From the NCBI GenBank assembly GCA_903828595.1, contig CAIKMS010000015.1, positions 181,203 through 245,202 of the forward strand: a stretch of DNA of 64,000 nt. The letters are read 5' to 3'. The notes under the pieces are model-generated. The model was not told the origin of the DNA and did no database searches. It saw only the letters and a list, made by a program, of their open reading frames with translations. Shown here one piece after another: positions 52,016-61,556 of this stretch (position 1 is the first letter of the stretch; each line of letters starts with the position of its first letter). Origin of the DNA: an uncultured Pseudomonadota bacterium. GTDB taxonomy: Bacteria > Pseudomonadota > Gammaproteobacteria > Steroidobacterales > Steroidobacteraceae. The position numbers and the translations under genes were made by a program.

Positions 52016-53115
52016 CAGTCAAAACTCCGCAGCGCCAAACCGCAGGCAACCAGCAGTGCGGTCGAATCCTTACGCACGCCCATGGCCTTGGCTTTAGACG
52101 ACAACTGCATCTGACCTAAGGGATCTCCGCGCTCCGCGGGCAGGCCCACTCGGCTTGAAATCACCTCAGCCACACCGGGAATATTGGCGCAGCCGCCGCA
52201 TACCAAAATCAATTCCGGTTGCTCGCGGTTATTCGCCGAGGCTAAATAAAACTGCATGCTGCGACTGACCTGTTGGGTCATGTCGTCAATGAAAGGATCT
52301 AGAACCTCGGGCTGGTAGTTGGCGGGTAATCCACCCTCTTTTTTAGCTCGACCGGCTTCTTCAACCGACAATCCGTAGGTACGCATCACTTCTTCAGTGA
52401 GTTGCTGACCACCAAAAGCGAAATCGCGCGTGTAAACCACCCGCCGATCGCTCAACACACTGAACGTGGTGGTGCTCGCACCAAAGTCGACTACCGCAAC
52501 CACGCGCCCTGCACCGGCGTCGGTCATCTGATAGTTCATTAATTGGCAAGCACGCTCCAAAGCGAAGGCCTCGACATCCACAATGTGCGCCGTCAGCCCA
52601 GCGGTGGACACCGCGACCTGGCGCTGATCCACGTTTTCAGTACGCGTGGCGACCAGGAGAACATCGTTCATCCCAGGATCACGCGCTGATACTCCCAATA
52701 CTTCGAAGTCGTAGCTGACCTCTTCCATAGGGAAAGGAATGTACTGATCGGCCTGCAGCTCGACCTGAGCTTCTAGATCACGCTGTGATAGGCCAACCGG
52801 CATCTGAATTAACTTGGTAATGGCGGCATCGCCGGAAATCGCAATTGCGACCTCCTTGGAGCGTGCGCCAGCGCGCTTCACGGCGCGCTTGATCGCTTCG
52901 CCCACGGCTTCGGCATCAATGATGGCTTTTTCATTGATAGCGCCGCGTGGCGTGGCTTCCGCCGCGTACGATTCAACCCGGTATTTGCCGCCAGAAAACC
53001 CCAATTCGACCAGCTTAATGCTGGACGTAGTGATATCCAGCCCTATCAAGGGACGGGTTCTGCGCCCGAATGAAAAACTCTCGGGCAACGACAGCCTAGG
53101 CAACGTTAGCTTCAT
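52015..53115 (-). CDS. pilM: Type IV pilus assembly protein PilM, actin-like
   Basis: PilM is the cytoplasmic actin-like ATPase fold protein of the pilus alignment complex. The 366-residue protein has the phosphate-1 motif LIGLDITTSSIKLVEL, the second motif VAVVDFGASTTTFSVL and the adenosine motif LILVCGGCANIPG. The N terminus is about 20 residues longer than in some relatives. It is the first gene of pilMNOPQ; the 345-base gap upstream, shared with the divergent mrcA, must hold the operon promoter. Confidence 0.95.
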   Translation of the reverse strand: MKLTLPRLSLPESFSFGRRTRPLIGLDITTSSIKLVELGFSGGKYRVESYAAEATPRGAINEKAIIDAEAVGEAIKRAVKRAGARSKEVAIAISGDAAITKLIQMPVGLSQRDLEAQVELQADQYIPFPMEEVSYDFEVLGVSARDPGMNDVLLVATRTENVDQRQVAVSTAGLTAHIVDVEAFALERACQLMNYQMTDAGAGRVVAVVDFGASTTTFSVLSDRRVVYTRDFAFGGQQLTEEVMRTYGLSVEEAGRAKKEGGLPANYQPEVLDPFIDDMTQQVSRSMQFYLASANNREQPELILVCGGCANIPGVAEVISSRVGLPAERGDPLGQMQLSSKAKAMGVRKDSTALLVACGLALRSFD

Positions 53116-53460
53116 AATTCTCTATTTTTCAGGACGTTATGCAACACTACGCCACCCAGCTAGAAGAATCTATCGCAACTATATAGCAATAAAACACTAA
53201 ACAGAACGTGCTTAGCCTCACGAAAGCCCTTAAACCGGATGATTCAGTCGCACTTTATGCTCGTCTCACACGGATTCGGCAGCCATAACGCCTGCCGGTA
53301 CAATGAAGAACAGCTTGGCACACTGCCCGCTCAGGAAACGTGAGGATAGTCGCATCATCAGCAAAGCAGATCTTCGATCCGGGCCCGCGATGAGTCCAGG
53401 ATGACATTCACTATGCATAATCGTTATATCGGTAGCAAATAACCAAGGTTGAATTTCCTG
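53116..53460. promoter_or_regulatory. Divergent intergenic region between pilM and mrcA
   Basis: This 345-base gap has no supported gene and must hold the promoters of the pil operon (minus) and mrcA (plus). The part nearest pilM is AT-rich, with GCTATATAG-type sequence on the minus strand that could provide a -10 box. A TGGCAC-N5-CCGC sequence near 53315 on the plus strand is similar to a sigma-54 promoter (GG-N10-GC spacing), but its -12 part is poor. The divergent pilM/mrcA order is conserved in many gammaproteobacteria. Confidence 0.5.
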
Positions 53461-55926
53461 ATGCGTCTAACACGCCGAATTCTCGCGCTTTTGCTGATAC
53501 CGCTCATTTTGCTGGTAGGCGGGCTTGTGCTAGCGCCCATTGGAGCCTACTACTATCTGGCACCGACCCTGCCGGATGTTGCGACCTTAAGAGATATCAA
53601 ACTGCAGGTTCCGCTGCGTATTTATACGCGCGACGGCCGACTGATGGCGCAGATTGGCGAGCAACGCCGGGTTCCGGTGACTTTCGAGCAAATCCCTAAA
53701 CCCTTGGTCAATGCGTTTTTAGCCGCGGAGGACGATCATTTTTTCGAGCACTCCGGGATTGACGCCAGCGGCTTACTGCGAGCCGTGTATGTGAGTGCGG
53801 TGAGTCATGAGGCCCGCCAAGGAGGTAGCACCATTACGATGCAGCTGGCGCGAAACATGTTCCTCACGCCGGAAAAACAGATACGCCGCAAATTGCGCGA
53901 GATCTTCCTGGCGCTGCGTATTGAATCGGAGTTCAGCAAGCAAGAAATTCTCACGCTTTACCTGAATAAAATATTTTTAGGCAATCGCTCTTATGGCGTA
54001 GCCGCCGCCGCCGAGGTGTATTTCGGCAAATCGTTGGATCAATTGTCGCTGGCTGAAATGGCCACAATTGCTGGCCTGCCTAAAGCGCCCAGTACGATTA
54101 ATCCGATCGTCAGCCCGGAACGGGCCCTGCAACGCCGCGCTTATGTGCTACGTCGAATGCTCGATAGTGGCTATATTTCCCGTGCTGAGCACGACATAGC
54201 CGCCTTAACGCCGATGGAATCCCAAGAGCACGGTCCGAAGGTGGAAGTTGAGGCGCCTTATGTGGCTGAGATGGTCCGTGCAGAGGTCGTTAGTCGTTAC
54301 GGGGATCAAGCCTATTCGGCCGGCTACCGCGTCACAGCGACTATTGATAGTCACCTGCAAAGAACCGCGGATTGGGCGTTACGCACCACTCTCCTGGAGT
54401 ATGACCGGCGGCACGGCTATAGAGGACCACTCGCCAATTACGCGGGCGACACGACCCAAGCCCAACGCGCGTTAGAGGCTAAGCCCAATGTCGGCGGGCT
54501 GATCCCGGCGGTCATTACCAAAGTCGAAGCTAAAAGCGCACTGGCCCGAACTCGAGAGGGTCAAAATTTGATCCTTCCTTGGGACGGCGGGTTATCTTGG
54601 GCGCGTCCGGGTGATGACAAAGGCGGGATCGGTGCTGCACCCCATGCACCCAGCGACGTGGTCTCGGTCGGTGACGTGGTCTATGTCTTACCCATCGAGA
54701 AAGATCAGGCGTACCTGGCGCAAATCCCCTTAGTGCAGGGTGCCTTTGCCTCTCTGGATCCTCAGGATGGGGCGATTCTTGCTCTGGTTGGCGGCTTTGA
54801 TTTCTATCGCAGCAAGTTCAACCGAGCAACCCAAGCCAAACGACAGCCTGGCTCATCGTTCAAGCCTTTTATTTACTCCGCCGCACTTGAGCACGGCTTT
54901 ACGCCGGCCAGCGTTATTTTGGATGCACCCTTGGTTTTTGAAACACCCGGGGCTGGAACGTGGCGCCCGGCCAATGATGAAAAAGGCTTTTCCGGTCCAA
55001 CGCGTATGCGCGACGCGCTGGCTCGCTCCAGAAATCTGGTGTCGATTCGCCTACTTCGTTCGATCGGCGTGGACTATGCCACGGCCTACGCAACGCGCTT
55101 TGGCTTTACCCAAGAGGAATTGCCCCATAACCTGACGCTTGCACTGGGCACCGCACAACTCACGCCACTGCAGATGGCCAGCGCCTACAGCGTTTTTGCT
55201 AACGGTGGCTACCGCATTCAAAATTATGTGCTCGAACGAATTGAAGATGCGCAGGGAACGGTTTTGTTTCAGGCAGAACCGGCTATTGCCTGCTCAGTGT
55301 GTGCGCATGAGGAGTCTGCTGAAGCCGACTCGGTCGATCTAGGTGCTCCAGCGCAAAGTCCTGACAGCAACCTCACGCATCTGTGGCCACAAACAGGCAT
55401 CTCAGGACTGGATGACAAACATCTAGCGCCCGCCGCTATCACTGCCGCTAATGCTTTCATCATGACGGACATGATGAAAGATGTGATCAGACGCGGCACG
55501 GCACGTCGTGCCTTAGCCTTAAAGCGCGATGATATCGCCGGCAAAACCGGAACTACCAACGATCGAAGGGATACCTGGTTTTCAGGATTTAACTCGGCGA
55601 TTGTCGCAACTGCCTGGGTGGGTTTTGATCACGAACGCTCCCTTGGTGCTAACGAGGAAGGCGGCCATACCGCCTTGCCGATGTGGGTTTACTTCATGGG
55701 CGAAGCCCTGCGCGGACAAGGCCCTCGCCAGTGGCGGCAGCCTGAAGGCGTGGTTAGCGCGCGTATCTCACCGACCACGGGGCAACTCGCAGCGCCCGGC
55801 GACAGCGCGGGAGTGTTCGAGTTTTTCCTCGCCGGCAAGCTGCCAGGCAGCAATACGCTTACTGAAGATGCCGGTGGGCAATCCAACGAAGCGACCCGAC
55901 CTCAGACGGACGATGGAATCTACTGA
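53461..55926 (+). CDS. mrcA: Penicillin-binding protein 1A (bifunctional transglycosylase/transpeptidase)
   Basis: PBP1A polymerises and cross-links peptidoglycan in the periplasm. The 821-residue protein has one membrane helix at about 6-32, a GT51 transglycosylase domain with the catalytic glutamate in AAEDDHFFEH (E90) and RKLREI, an OB-like insert, and a transpeptidase domain with SSFK (catalytic S465), SRN and KTGT (695-698). The ATG at 53461 is chosen over an in-frame TTG at 53449 that has no room for a ribosome-binding site. The insert and size fit PBP1A rather than PBP1B. Confidence 0.95.
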   Translation: MRLTRRILALLLIPLILLVGGLVLAPIGAYYYLAPTLPDVATLRDIKLQVPLRIYTRDGRLMAQIGEQRRVPVTFEQIPKPLVNAFLAAEDDHFFEHSGIDASGLLRAVYVSAVSHEARQGGSTITMQLARNMFLTPEKQIRRKLREIFLALRIESEFSKQEILTLYLNKIFLGNRSYGVAAAAEVYFGKSLDQLSLAEMATIAGLPKAPSTINPIVSPERALQRRAYVLRRMLDSGYISRAEHDIAALTPMESQEHGPKVEVEAPYVAEMVRAEVVSRYGDQAYSAGYRVTATIDSHLQRTADWALRTTLLEYDRRHGYRGPLANYAGDTTQAQRALEAKPNVGGLIPAVITKVEAKSALARTREGQNLILPWDGGLSWARPGDDKGGIGAAPHAPSDVVSVGDVVYVLPIEKDQAYLAQIPLVQGAFASLDPQDGAILALVGGFDFYRSKFNRATQAKRQPGSSFKPFIYSAALEHGFTPASVILDAPLVFETPGAGTWRPANDEKGFSGPTRMRDALARSRNLVSIRLLRSIGVDYATAYATRFGFTQEELPHNLTLALGTAQLTPLQMASAYSVFANGGYRIQNYVLERIEDAQGTVLFQAEPAIACSVCAHEESAEADSVDLGAPAQSPDSNLTHLWPQTGISGLDDKHLAPAAITAANAFIMTDMMKDVIRRGTARRALALKRDDIAGKTGTTNDRRDTWFSGFNSAIVATAWVGFDHERSLGANEEGGHTALPMWVYFMGEALRGQGPRQWRQPEGVVSARISPTTGQLAAPGDSAGVFEFFLAGKLPGSNTLTEDAGGQSNEATRPQTDDGIY

Positions 55927-55979
55927 GCTTAGGCAGCGCTGTGCTACATTTTAGCCGTTAGCCTTATTAGAGGTGGCCC

Positions 55980-56609
55980 ATGAGGCGATCCAGAGCGGCG
56001 CTAGTGAGAAACACTCGGGGTGATGACGTACGTCGTGCGCTGGCTCAAGAAGCCGCGAGGATCATGGTTGAGCACGGCATTGATGATTATGGCTTTGCTA
56101 AACGCAAGGCGGCCGAACGCATGGGTATCAAAGACCAAGCGGTGCTGCCGAAAAATGCTGAAATTGAGGATGCTGTGTTGTCGTATCAGCGGTTGTTTGC
56201 CGCAGACAGCCATCCCCAAACTTTACAAGAACAGCGACGTGCCGCGCTCAAAGCGATGCAACTCCTGCGAGACTTTCAACCACGCCTGGTGGGCCCGGTG
56301 TTGACCGGCAGCGCCACGCCCCATCAAGAAATTCTGCTGCACGTATTCTGCGATGCCGTAGAGGCAGTTCACTTTCATTTGATTGATGCCGGCATACGCT
56401 TTCAGCCCAGCGATAAGCGAGTTCGGTTGGATATCGAGCGTACCGTTAACTGCCCCTCCGTCAGCTTCACGCTCAACGAGTTTGAGATAGAGGCCGTCGT
56501 ATTTGCCAGCGATGGCATACGTCAGGCCCCATTATCGCCCACGGATGGGCGCCCTATGCGTCGCGCGAGCATCAGCGAAGTCGAATTGCTGCTCGACCAA
56601 GCCCGCTAA
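55980..56609 (+). CDS. Conserved-looking protein of unknown function
   Basis: The 209-residue cytoplasmic protein is not recognised. It starts with a basic helix, then DDYGFAKRKAAERMGI and a helical region, and a mixed alpha/beta part with LVGPVLTGSATPHQEILLHVF and a later VRLDIER. The G-S-(x)n-hydrophobic-D pattern is loosely like a nucleotidyltransferase fold, but the catalytic acid pair is not convincing. AGAGGTGG lies upstream of the ATG. It lies between mrcA (54 bases upstream) and the convergent gltA (10 bases between stops), and codon use is like its neighbours. Confidence 0.65.
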   Translation: MRRSRAALVRNTRGDDVRRALAQEAARIMVEHGIDDYGFAKRKAAERMGIKDQAVLPKNAEIEDAVLSYQRLFAADSHPQTLQEQRRAALKAMQLLRDFQPRLVGPVLTGSATPHQEILLHVFCDAVEAVHFHLIDAGIRFQPSDKRVRLDIERTVNCPSVSFTLNEFEIEAVVFASDGIRQAPLSPTDGRPMRRASISEVELLLDQAR

Positions 56610-56619
56610 AACGTGGTCT

Positions 56620-57918
56620 TTAGCGGCTGGCGATGTCAGCGTAGTCGCGCTGCACGGGGCCGGTATACAACTGCCGCGGACGACCGATTTTCATCGTCGG
56701 ATCTGCGATCATTTCCTGCCAATGAGCCACCCAACCGGCCGTACGCGCGATCGCGAACATTACCGTGAACATATTTCGAGGGATGCCCAGCGCGCTATAG
56801 ATAATGCCCGAATAGAAATCCACATTCGGGTAGAGCTTGCGCGACACGAAGTAATCATCGTGAAGTGCGATCTCCTCGAGCTTCAGAGCTAACTCAAGGA
56901 GCGGATTATCACCTCGGCCTAACTTGGTGAGCACCTTGTGGCAGGTCTCACGAATAATCTTGGCGCGCGGATCGAAGTTCTTGTAAACCCGATGACCAAA
57001 GCCCATGAGGCGTGTGTTGTCCTGCTTGTCTTTCACGCGCGCTAAGAACTTAGGAATATTGTCTACGGTGCCAATCTCTTCGAGCATGGCCAAGACCGCT
57101 TCGTTAGCGCCACCGTGGGCAGGACCCCACAAAGCCGCTACACCGGCGGAGATTGCTGCATAAGGGTTGGTTCCGGTGCTGCCAGCTAGGCGCACCGTCG
57201 AAGTACTGGCGTTTTGTTCGTGATCGGCATGCAAGATAAGCAATAGGTCCAAGGCCTGCACCGCCACAGGCTCTAAATGAAATTCCTCACAGGGTACTGC
57301 GAAGAACATATTGAGCAGATTGGCAGTGTAGGGAAGGTCATTGCGTGGATAAATAAAGGGCTGGCCGAGGCTGTGCTTATAAGCCGCCGCGGCAATGGTT
57401 GGGATTTTAGCGATCATGCGATGCGCGAAAATCTCCCGGTGCCGCGGATTATGAATGTCCAAAGAGTCATGGTAGAACGCCGCCATTGAGGCAATGACGG
57501 CGGAGACTTGCGCCATAGGATGGGCGTCGTAGTGAAAGCCGTTATAAAAGCGCAGCAATGATTCGTTGATCATCGTGTGGCGCATGATGCTGTTTTGAAA
57601 AGCATCGAGCTGGATCTTGTCGGGTAACTCGCCATAGATCAGCAGATAAGACACTTCTAAGAAGGAGCTCTTTTCAGCCAATTGATCCACAGGGTAGCCA
57701 CGGTACAGCAGGACACCCTTATCGCCGTCGATATAGGTGATCTTCGATTCACAGGCGGCGGTGTTCATGAATCCAGGGTCGTAGGTAAATACACCCTGGT
57801 CTTTTTGTAGGGGCGCGAGGTTCAGAACGTCCGAACCGAGCGTAGGGGACAGGGCTTCTAGCTCTGAGGACGTTCCAGTTGCCGCATTAGTAATCTGAAA
57901 TTTTTTGGTCGTTGTCAT
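56620..57918 (-). CDS. gltA: Citrate synthase (type II)
   Basis: GltA condenses oxaloacetate and acetyl-CoA at the entry of the citric acid cycle. The 432-residue protein fits the hexameric type II enzyme of E. coli (427). Catalytic histidines are in the [21 protein letters not shown] HADHEQ segment and in [16 protein letters not shown], the catalytic aspartate in the VDFYSGI region, and [10 protein letters not shown] is present. The ATG at 57918 starts the MTTTKKF sequence; a GTG at 57954 would add 12 residues. Upstream in the leader is a small palindrome GGAATC-AAG-GATTCC (58012-58026). It may be the target of an unknown regulator. Confidence 0.94.
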   Translation of the reverse strand: MTTTKKFQITNAATGTSSELEALSPTLGSDVLNLAPLQKDQGVFTYDPGFMNTAACESKITYIDGDKGVLLYRGYPVDQLAEKSSFLEVSYLLIYGELPDKIQLDAFQNSIMRHTMINESLLRFYNGFHYDAHPMAQVSAVIASMAAFYHDSLDIHNPRHREIFAHRMIAKIPTIAAAAYKHSLGQPFIYPRNDLPYTANLLNMFFAVPCEEFHLEPVAVQALDLLLILHADHEQNASTSTVRLAGSTGTNPYAAISAGVAALWGPAHGGANEAVLAMLEEIGTVDNIPKFLARVKDKQDNTRLMGFGHRVYKNFDPRAKIIRETCHKVLTKLGRGDNPLLELALKLEEIALHDDYFVSRKLYPNVDFYSGIIYSALGIPRNMFTVMFAIARTAGWVAHWQEMIADPTMKIGRPRQLYTGPVQRDYADIASR

Positions 57919-58118
57919 CGAAGATTTTCCGTTTTTTCTCGAATCGCGCTGCACCAGTTTACTTAACCGGGCTTCGAGTAAGGCAATGGCAGACTGTCAT
58001 GCCGCGAACACGGAATCAAGGATTCCCCCTTTAGGACGCGATGCCTGTCACAAAGCTTGAACATAAACTTCGCGCGCGGCGATCGAAGGCTGAGCAGGAC
58101 GATGAGATTTGCGAGCCT

Positions 58119-58148
58119 AAAAAAAACCCCGCCTAAGGCGGGGTTTTT
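58119..58148 (-). terminator. Bidirectional intrinsic terminator after rpmE
   Basis: A 7-bp GC stem (CCCCGCC at 58127-58133 and GGCGGGG at 58137-58143) with a three-base loop is flanked by a run of A on the left and five T on the right. On the minus strand it forms a classic terminator with eight T, 26 bases after the rpmE stop codon. It could also stop plus-strand transcripts. Confidence 0.9.
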
Positions 58149-58174
58149 CTCGAATTCACATACCAAACAAGCAG

Positions 58175-58387
58175 TTAGCGAGCCGCAGCCTGAGCGTACT
58201 TCTTGCGGAACTTGTCTACGCGGCCGCCCGTATCGACGTTCTTCTGCTTGCCGGTGTAGAACGGGTGACAGTTCGAGCAGACTTCTACGCTCAAATCGTG
58301 GCCTAAGGTTGAGCCAGTCTGAAACGTGTTGCCGCAGGTGCACGTTACGGTGATCTGCGTGTAATCCGGGTGGGTTGCTGCCTTCAT
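58175..58387 (-). CDS. rpmE: 50S ribosomal protein L31, zinc-binding type
   Basis: The 70-residue protein matches the L31 family in length and sequence ([17 protein letters not shown], then [15 protein letters not shown]). The four cysteines C16, C18, C37 and C40 are present, so this is the zinc-containing (C+) form rather than the YkgM-like form. It is a ribosomal large-subunit protein and can serve as zinc store. The gene stands alone, ended by the terminator at 58119-58148. Confidence 0.96.
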   Translation of the reverse strand: MKAATHPDYTQITVTCTCGNTFQTGSTLGHDLSVEVCSNCHPFYTGKQKNVDTGGRVDKFRKKYAQAAAR

Positions 58388-58947
58388 GGGCCTCGTCCTA
58401 ATAGTCAGTTAACTGCGAGCCGGACATGCTACCCCGCATTGTCTGTCTTGGCAAATCCCGCGCGCCAAGAACCCCGGGGGCGAGATAAACCAGGCTTTAC
58501 GCCTGATTGGCTTATCCCGGCGACCAGCAGGCGGATGTCGCTGCTTATGCCCGGGGTGAATCGCCCAGTCAAGTACCTTTTACCCCAGCGGCTGCACCCT
58601 GCAATTTTATCCACAGATGCTGTGGATAAGTCTGTGCATGACGCTAAGTAACCCACCTAACTCATGTGAAAAATAACGGTAAATGTCAGTTTGGTTAAAA
58701 TTTATACAGTGCTTTTTGACTATAAAAAACAATTACTTAATGACTCCAACTTAACAATCAGGTCTAAGAAGTGTGCGTTAAGTCACATTTTTATGACATC
58801 ACCGGTCGCATGTGCACAACTATTGAAAAGCCCAAGCGCGCTGAAAAATAATTACCCGATTGTCAAGCATTTATCTGCACTTTTTTACAGCGCCACGCTA
58901 TACGCCAATCCGTAGCCCACCAGCCCCTCGTAGGTGCCTGAAGGACG
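58388..58947. other. 560-base gene-free region with DnaA boxes and AT-rich stretch
   Basis: The region between rpmE and hemW has no supported gene. The rpmE-side half (to about 58600) is GC-rich with a small imperfect hairpin around CCAGGC-TTTAC-GCCTG near 58490. Then come two inverted DnaA boxes (58607-58629), followed by about 230 bases of AT-rich DNA (about 58660-58890) with a TTGACT near 58725 and a one-mismatch DnaA-like box TGTGCACAA (58811-58819). A 74-codon open frame at 58691 starts with TTG, lacks a ribosome-binding site and is not accepted. The rpmE promoter must lie in the GC-rich part. Confidence 0.7.
58607..58629. promoter_or_regulatory. Inverted pair of perfect DnaA boxes
   Basis: TTATCCACA (58607-58615) and its exact reverse complement TGTGGATAA (58621-58629) are separated by GATGC. 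Both match the strongest E. coli DnaA-binding consensus (TTATNCACA). The AT-rich DNA on one side gives the setting of a DnaA-dependent site: an origin-like element, a DnaA-titrating or reactivating locus, or a DnaA-controlled promoter. Which of these applies cannot be told from the window. Confidence 0.75.
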
Positions 58948-60129
58948 TCAGGAAACTAGGAAAGCCTCTTGTACATCGTTTAAAAACCGCCAGCCCAAAT
59001 CCGTGGTCTGAACCAAGGTTGCGCAAACGGTTATCAGGCCTCGATCTTGCAAGCGCGCTAAGACCGGAGCAACCACCGACCAACTCACCCCTGTACGGCG
59101 CTCAAACATCTCCGGGGCAAAGCCTGCCGCGAGCCGGGTGGCGTTCAACATAAACTCAAAAGGTCGATCTTTAAGATCAATGTGCTGCCGCTGTCCGATA
59201 CCACCGGGCAGTGAAAGAGCTTTTACATAAGTGGCGGGGTTTCGAGGCTTTACCGTGCGTATTACCGCGTTGCTTGACGGCAAACTGAGCTTGCCATGCG
59301 CACCGGCACCAATTCCCAGGTAATCCCCGTAACGCCAGTAATTCAGATTATGGCGACAGGCCGCACCCGGTTTCGCCCAGGCGGAAACCTCATAACGCTC
59401 AAAGCCAGCCGACCCGAGTAACTGAGTGGCCTGACTTTCAATTAGCGCGGTCACCTCATCCTCAGGAAGTGGCGGTGGCCGATGATAAAAGGCCGTTCCG
59501 ACCTCTAAAGTCAGGTGGTAATACGATAGGTGCGATGATCCCAACCCGATGGCCTGCTGCAAGTCAAAAACCGCTAGCTCAAGTGTTTGATCCGGCAAGG
59601 CATACATCAGATCCAGGTTGTAATTGTCATAGCCTGCCTGCCGTAACTCCCCCACCGCCCGATGCGTGTCGTCAGGGCTGTGTATGCGGCCCAGTCGCTG
59701 CAGCGCGCTGGGCGAGAAAGTCTGAGCACCCAGCGATACCCGATTGATACCGGCCTGCCAGTAGCCGGCAAAGCGACCGCGCTCGATCGTTCCGGGGTTT
59801 GCCTCCAGAGTAATTTCCACATCCGGCGCTACATCGATGCGGGAGCGAATGCCATCCAGTAAGACTGAAAGAGATTCCGGCGAAAACAAACTGGGCGTTC
59901 CGCCACCAAAAAAAATAGTTTCTACCCTGCGACCCGCAACGTGTGAAAGATCACCCTCCAGATCGGCTATTAACGCGGATATATAGGCTTGCTCTGGCAA
60001 CTGCCCAGCGGGTGCCTGATAGGAGTTAAAGTCACAGTAAGGGCACTTGCGCACACACCAAGGCATGTGCACGTAAAGCCCCAGGGGAGGCAACTCCCAC
60101 GGCACGGTGGCAGGTAATTCAGCGCTCAT
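58948..60129 (-). CDS. hemW: Radical SAM family heme chaperone HemW
   Basis: The 393-residue protein has the radical SAM cluster motif CVRKCPYC (C25, C29, C32), the FFGGGTPSLFS glycine loop, and SLGAQTFS and YNLDLMYALPDQT typical of HemW. HemW resembles the oxygen-independent coproporphyrinogen III oxidase HemN, but the extra cysteine and SAM-2 contacts of HemN are absent, so heme transfer rather than decarboxylation is the expected role. It overlaps rdgB by four bases and forms the end of a hemW-rdgB-rph group on the minus strand. Confidence 0.92.
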   Translation of the reverse strand: MSAELPATVPWELPPLGLYVHMPWCVRKCPYCDFNSYQAPAGQLPEQAYISALIADLEGDLSHVAGRRVETIFFGGGTPSLFSPESLSVLLDGIRSRIDVAPDVEITLEANPGTIERGRFAGYWQAGINRVSLGAQTFSPSALQRLGRIHSPDDTHRAVGELRQAGYDNYNLDLMYALPDQTLELAVFDLQQAIGLGSSHLSYYHLTLEVGTAFYHRPPPLPEDEVTALIESQATQLLGSAGFERYEVSAWAKPGAACRHNLNYWRYGDYLGIGAGAHGKLSLPSSNAVIRTVKPRNPATYVKALSLPGGIGQRQHIDLKDRPFEFMLNATRLAAGFAPEMFERRTGVSWSVVAPVLARLQDRGLITVCATLVQTTDLGWRFLNDVQEAFLVS

Positions 60130-60746
60130 CCGTCGTGCGCAGAAAAACCAGTCATACGCTTTTGCAATGCTTCACTGAGCGCCACCAGTGCCTGCGCTCT
60201 ATGCGAAATGCGGTTTTTAATCGCCGGCAACAATTCAGCAGCTGTTCGCTGCTCAGGGTCGGCGGCAACGATAAAAAGCGGGTCATAGCCAAAGCCACCC
60301 GTGCCGCGCGGCTGGGTGGCGATGAATCCTTCCCAGCTACCGTAGGCGAGCACGGGCTTAAGATCGTTCGCGTGTTCAACAAAAGCCATCACACACTGAT
60401 AGCGTGCGCTACGGGGTGCGTCCACGGTCGCCAGAACACTCAAAAGTTTAGCGTTGTTTTCCTCATCGCCAGCTGACGGTCCGGCAAAGCGCGCCGAATA
60501 CACCCCCGGCGCGCCGTTCAGCGCATCAACCATCAAGCCCGAATCATCGGCCATAGCCGCCAGCCCGGTTTGCTGTGCGGCATGCCTGGCTTTTATAAGA
60601 GCATTTTCAGCCAAAGTCGTTCCGGTCTCTTCGGCTGACAGCACGCCCAGCGCCGTTTGCGGCACCACTTGCCAGCCAAAAGCGGCCACAATCTCTCTGA
60701 TTTCGGTGACTTTTCCCGAATTACCGGTGGCTAAGACAACTTGCAT
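60126..60746 (-). CDS. rdgB: XTP/dITP diphosphatase (inosine/xanthosine triphosphate pyrophosphatase)
   Basis: RdgB removes non-canonical purine triphosphates from the nucleotide pool. The 206-residue protein has ATGNSGKVTEI, ETGTTLAENALIKA, MADDSGLMVDAL, APGVYSARFAG, GGFGYDPLF and ISHRAQAL, the full set of the Ham1/RdgB family. The ATG at 60746 shares one base with the rph stop codon; a GTG at 60749 is the alternative. It overlaps hemW by four bases. The order rph-rdgB-hemW is common in gammaproteobacteria. Confidence 0.95.
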   Translation of the reverse strand: MQVVLATGNSGKVTEIREIVAAFGWQVVPQTALGVLSAEETGTTLAENALIKARHAAQQTGLAAMADDSGLMVDALNGAPGVYSARFAGPSAGDEENNAKLLSVLATVDAPRSARYQCVMAFVEHANDLKPVLAYGSWEGFIATQPRGTGGFGYDPLFIVAADPEQRTAAELLPAIKNRISHRAQALVALSEALQKRMTGFSAHDG

Positions 60747-61462
60747 CACGACCCGAGCACCGCCTCCTGCATAGCCAGCAACTCTGCAATGCCCTTAGAG
60801 CCTAAATCAATCAATTGATCGAGTTCGTGTCGCCGAAAAGCATGCCCCTCGGCCGTGCCTTGTAACTCCACAAAGCCCCCGCCATCGGTCATCACCAGAT
60901 TCATATCGGTTTCAGCCTGCGAGTCTTCCGCATAATCCAGGTCTAACACCGGCACTCCGGCATAAATACCCACTGATACGGCGGCTATTTGTCCGTGCAG
61001 CGGGCTCTTCGCTAACTCATTTCGACTGAGCAGCCGACTCACTGCATCGCGAAGCGCGACGTAACTGCCCGTGATAGCCGCCGTGCGCGTCCCGCCATCG
61101 GCCTGCAGCACGTCACAATCCAAGGTGACGGTGCGCTCACCTAACGCTTTTAAATCCACAATTGCGCGTAAGCTGCGGCCGATTAAACGCTGGATTTCCT
61201 GTGTGCGCCCGGTCTGCTTGCCTTTAGCAGCTTCACGCATCGAACGGGTATGAGTAGCGCGAGGCAACATCCCATATTCAGCGGTAATCCAGCCCTTGCC
61301 GCCACCCCGCATGAAGCCAGGCACTCCGGCCTCTATGGAGGCGGTGCACAGCACCTTGGTGTCGCCGTATTCGACCAACACCGAGCCCTCTGCATGGCGG
61401 GTGTAATGGCGGGTAAAACGCACAGGGCGTAATTGATCGGGTGCACGTCCACTCGGTCGCAT
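60746..61462 (-). CDS. rph: Ribonuclease PH
   Basis: RNase PH trims tRNA 3' ends by phosphorolysis and forms a hexamer. The 238-residue protein matches the family length, starting with [13 protein letters not shown] and containing [41 protein letters not shown], the active-site [15 protein letters not shown] and the C-terminal [10 protein letters not shown]. Nothing points to the frameshift known from laboratory E. coli K-12. It is the first gene of rph-rdgB-hemW. Confidence 0.96.
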   Translation of the reverse strand: MRPSGRAPDQLRPVRFTRHYTRHAEGSVLVEYGDTKVLCTASIEAGVPGFMRGGGKGWITAEYGMLPRATHTRSMREAAKGKQTGRTQEIQRLIGRSLRAIVDLKALGERTVTLDCDVLQADGGTRTAAITGSYVALRDAVSRLLSRNELAKSPLHGQIAAVSVGIYAGVPVLDLDYAEDSQAETDMNLVMTDGGGFVELQGTAEGHAFRRHELDQLIDLGSKGIAELLAMQEAVLGS

Positions 61463-61556
61463 GGGTTCTCCAAATATCTAAATAAAAATACTGCGGTTTG
61501 ACAAGGATAGCCCGGCCACCGGCCCTAACATTTCAGCGTCGCTTTTAAAAACGCGA

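Noticed and set aside
53310..53330. Sigma-54-like promoter (TGGCAC-N5-CCGC) upstream of mrcA
   Set aside because: The GG-N10-GC spacing fits but the -12 element is poor, and mrcA is not a usual sigma-54 target; chance is likely.
58691..58915. A 74-codon open frame in the AT-rich region after the DnaA boxes
   Set aside because: It starts with TTG, has no ribosome-binding site and no recognisable product; the region looks non-coding.
58948..60129. Oxygen-independent coproporphyrinogen III oxidase HemN
   Set aside because: The N-terminal motif is CxxxCxxC without the additional HemN-specific cysteine, and the length and the rph-rdgB neighbourhood fit HemW.
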